A stretch of 43,584 nt of DNA, taken from contig JANXOP010000141.1 of NCBI GenBank assembly GCA_025357755.1, positions 1 through 43,584 on the forward strand, read 5' to 3'. Numbering within the stretch: the first letter of the stretch is position 1; each line of letters starts with the position of its first letter. A program made the position numbers and the translations under genes. The notes below the pieces were generated by a model, which did no database searches, was not told where the DNA came from, and saw only the letters and a list, made by a program, of their open reading frames with translations. Shown here piece by piece: positions 43,552 through 43,584 of this stretch. Source of the DNA: Kofleriaceae bacterium. Lineage in GTDB: Bacteria; Myxococcota_A; Polyangia; Haliangiales; Haliangiaceae.

Positions 43552-43584
43552 GGTCGCCGAAAAGCAGAAGACCCCGCGGTTGCG

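Overview
This 43.6-kb window is very GC-rich, densely coding chromosomal DNA with many GTG starts and start/stop codons that overlap by a few bases. The gene content suggests a member of the Myxococcota, perhaps near Haliangiales/Kofleriaceae: a Hanks-type Ser/Thr kinase with a C-terminal membrane anchor, many lipoproteins, SUMF1-fold and Big_5-type envelope proteins, single-domain receivers and an NtrC-type regulator. That placement is inferred from gene style; no marker gene is present. I see no rRNA, tRNA, CRISPR array, insertion sequence or phage gene. No gene-free gap exceeds about 200 bases.

Layout. 1-2546 (+): the 3' part of a WD40-repeat gene, then two overlapping single-domain response regulators. 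2562-8763 (-): a tight run of a split flavin/iron-sulfur amine or proline dehydrogenase (HcnABC/opine-oxidase type), proC, a DUF167 reading frame continuing into a Kelch-like lipoprotein, and a YeiH-type exporter. 8896-10701 (+): a zinc-ribbon multispanning membrane protein with proline/glycine/tyrosine-rich tails, followed by a hairpin terminator. 10778-12879 (+): two MCE (MlaD-like) proteins. These converge on a minus-strand run (18751-12880) of threonine aldolase, a TPR lipoprotein, ABC ATPase, MlaE permease, a second MlaE, a second ATPase and a DUF4261-like gene. Together the MCE, permease and ATPase genes describe a doubled, probably heterodimeric lipid transporter in which one ATPase has lost its switch histidine.

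18767-21074 (-): an exported protein broken by a frameshift inside a perfect 17-bp inverted repeat, a UPF0104 flippase-like membrane protein and a PHP/CpsB-type phosphatase. 21166-24271 (+): two tandem coiled-coil/transmembrane paralogues and a Tat-exported PhoD-like phosphatase. 24273-24617 (-): a small unknown. 24690-33317 (+): a Big_5-domain lipoprotein, an OmpW-like porin, a Ser/Thr kinase, a TPR/PEGA-like exported protein, a Cys-rich beta-helix lipoprotein and a SUMF1-fold lipoprotein. A tiny DUF3309 gene (33318-33461, -) abuts the last of these.

33652-40741 (-): a PDZ-thioredoxin lipoprotein and an RND tripartite efflux operon (outer membrane factor, adaptor, pump). Divergent from it (40934-43551, +) lie a membrane histidine kinase and an NtrC-family sigma-54 activator. 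The 190-bp intergenic region holds two face-away sigma-54 -24/-12 elements and a central palindrome 85 and 86 bp from the two predicted transcription starts. I read this as a self-contained circuit in which the kinase/activator pair switches on both itself and the efflux pump. It is the most striking signal in the window, with the asymmetric Mla-like transporter next.
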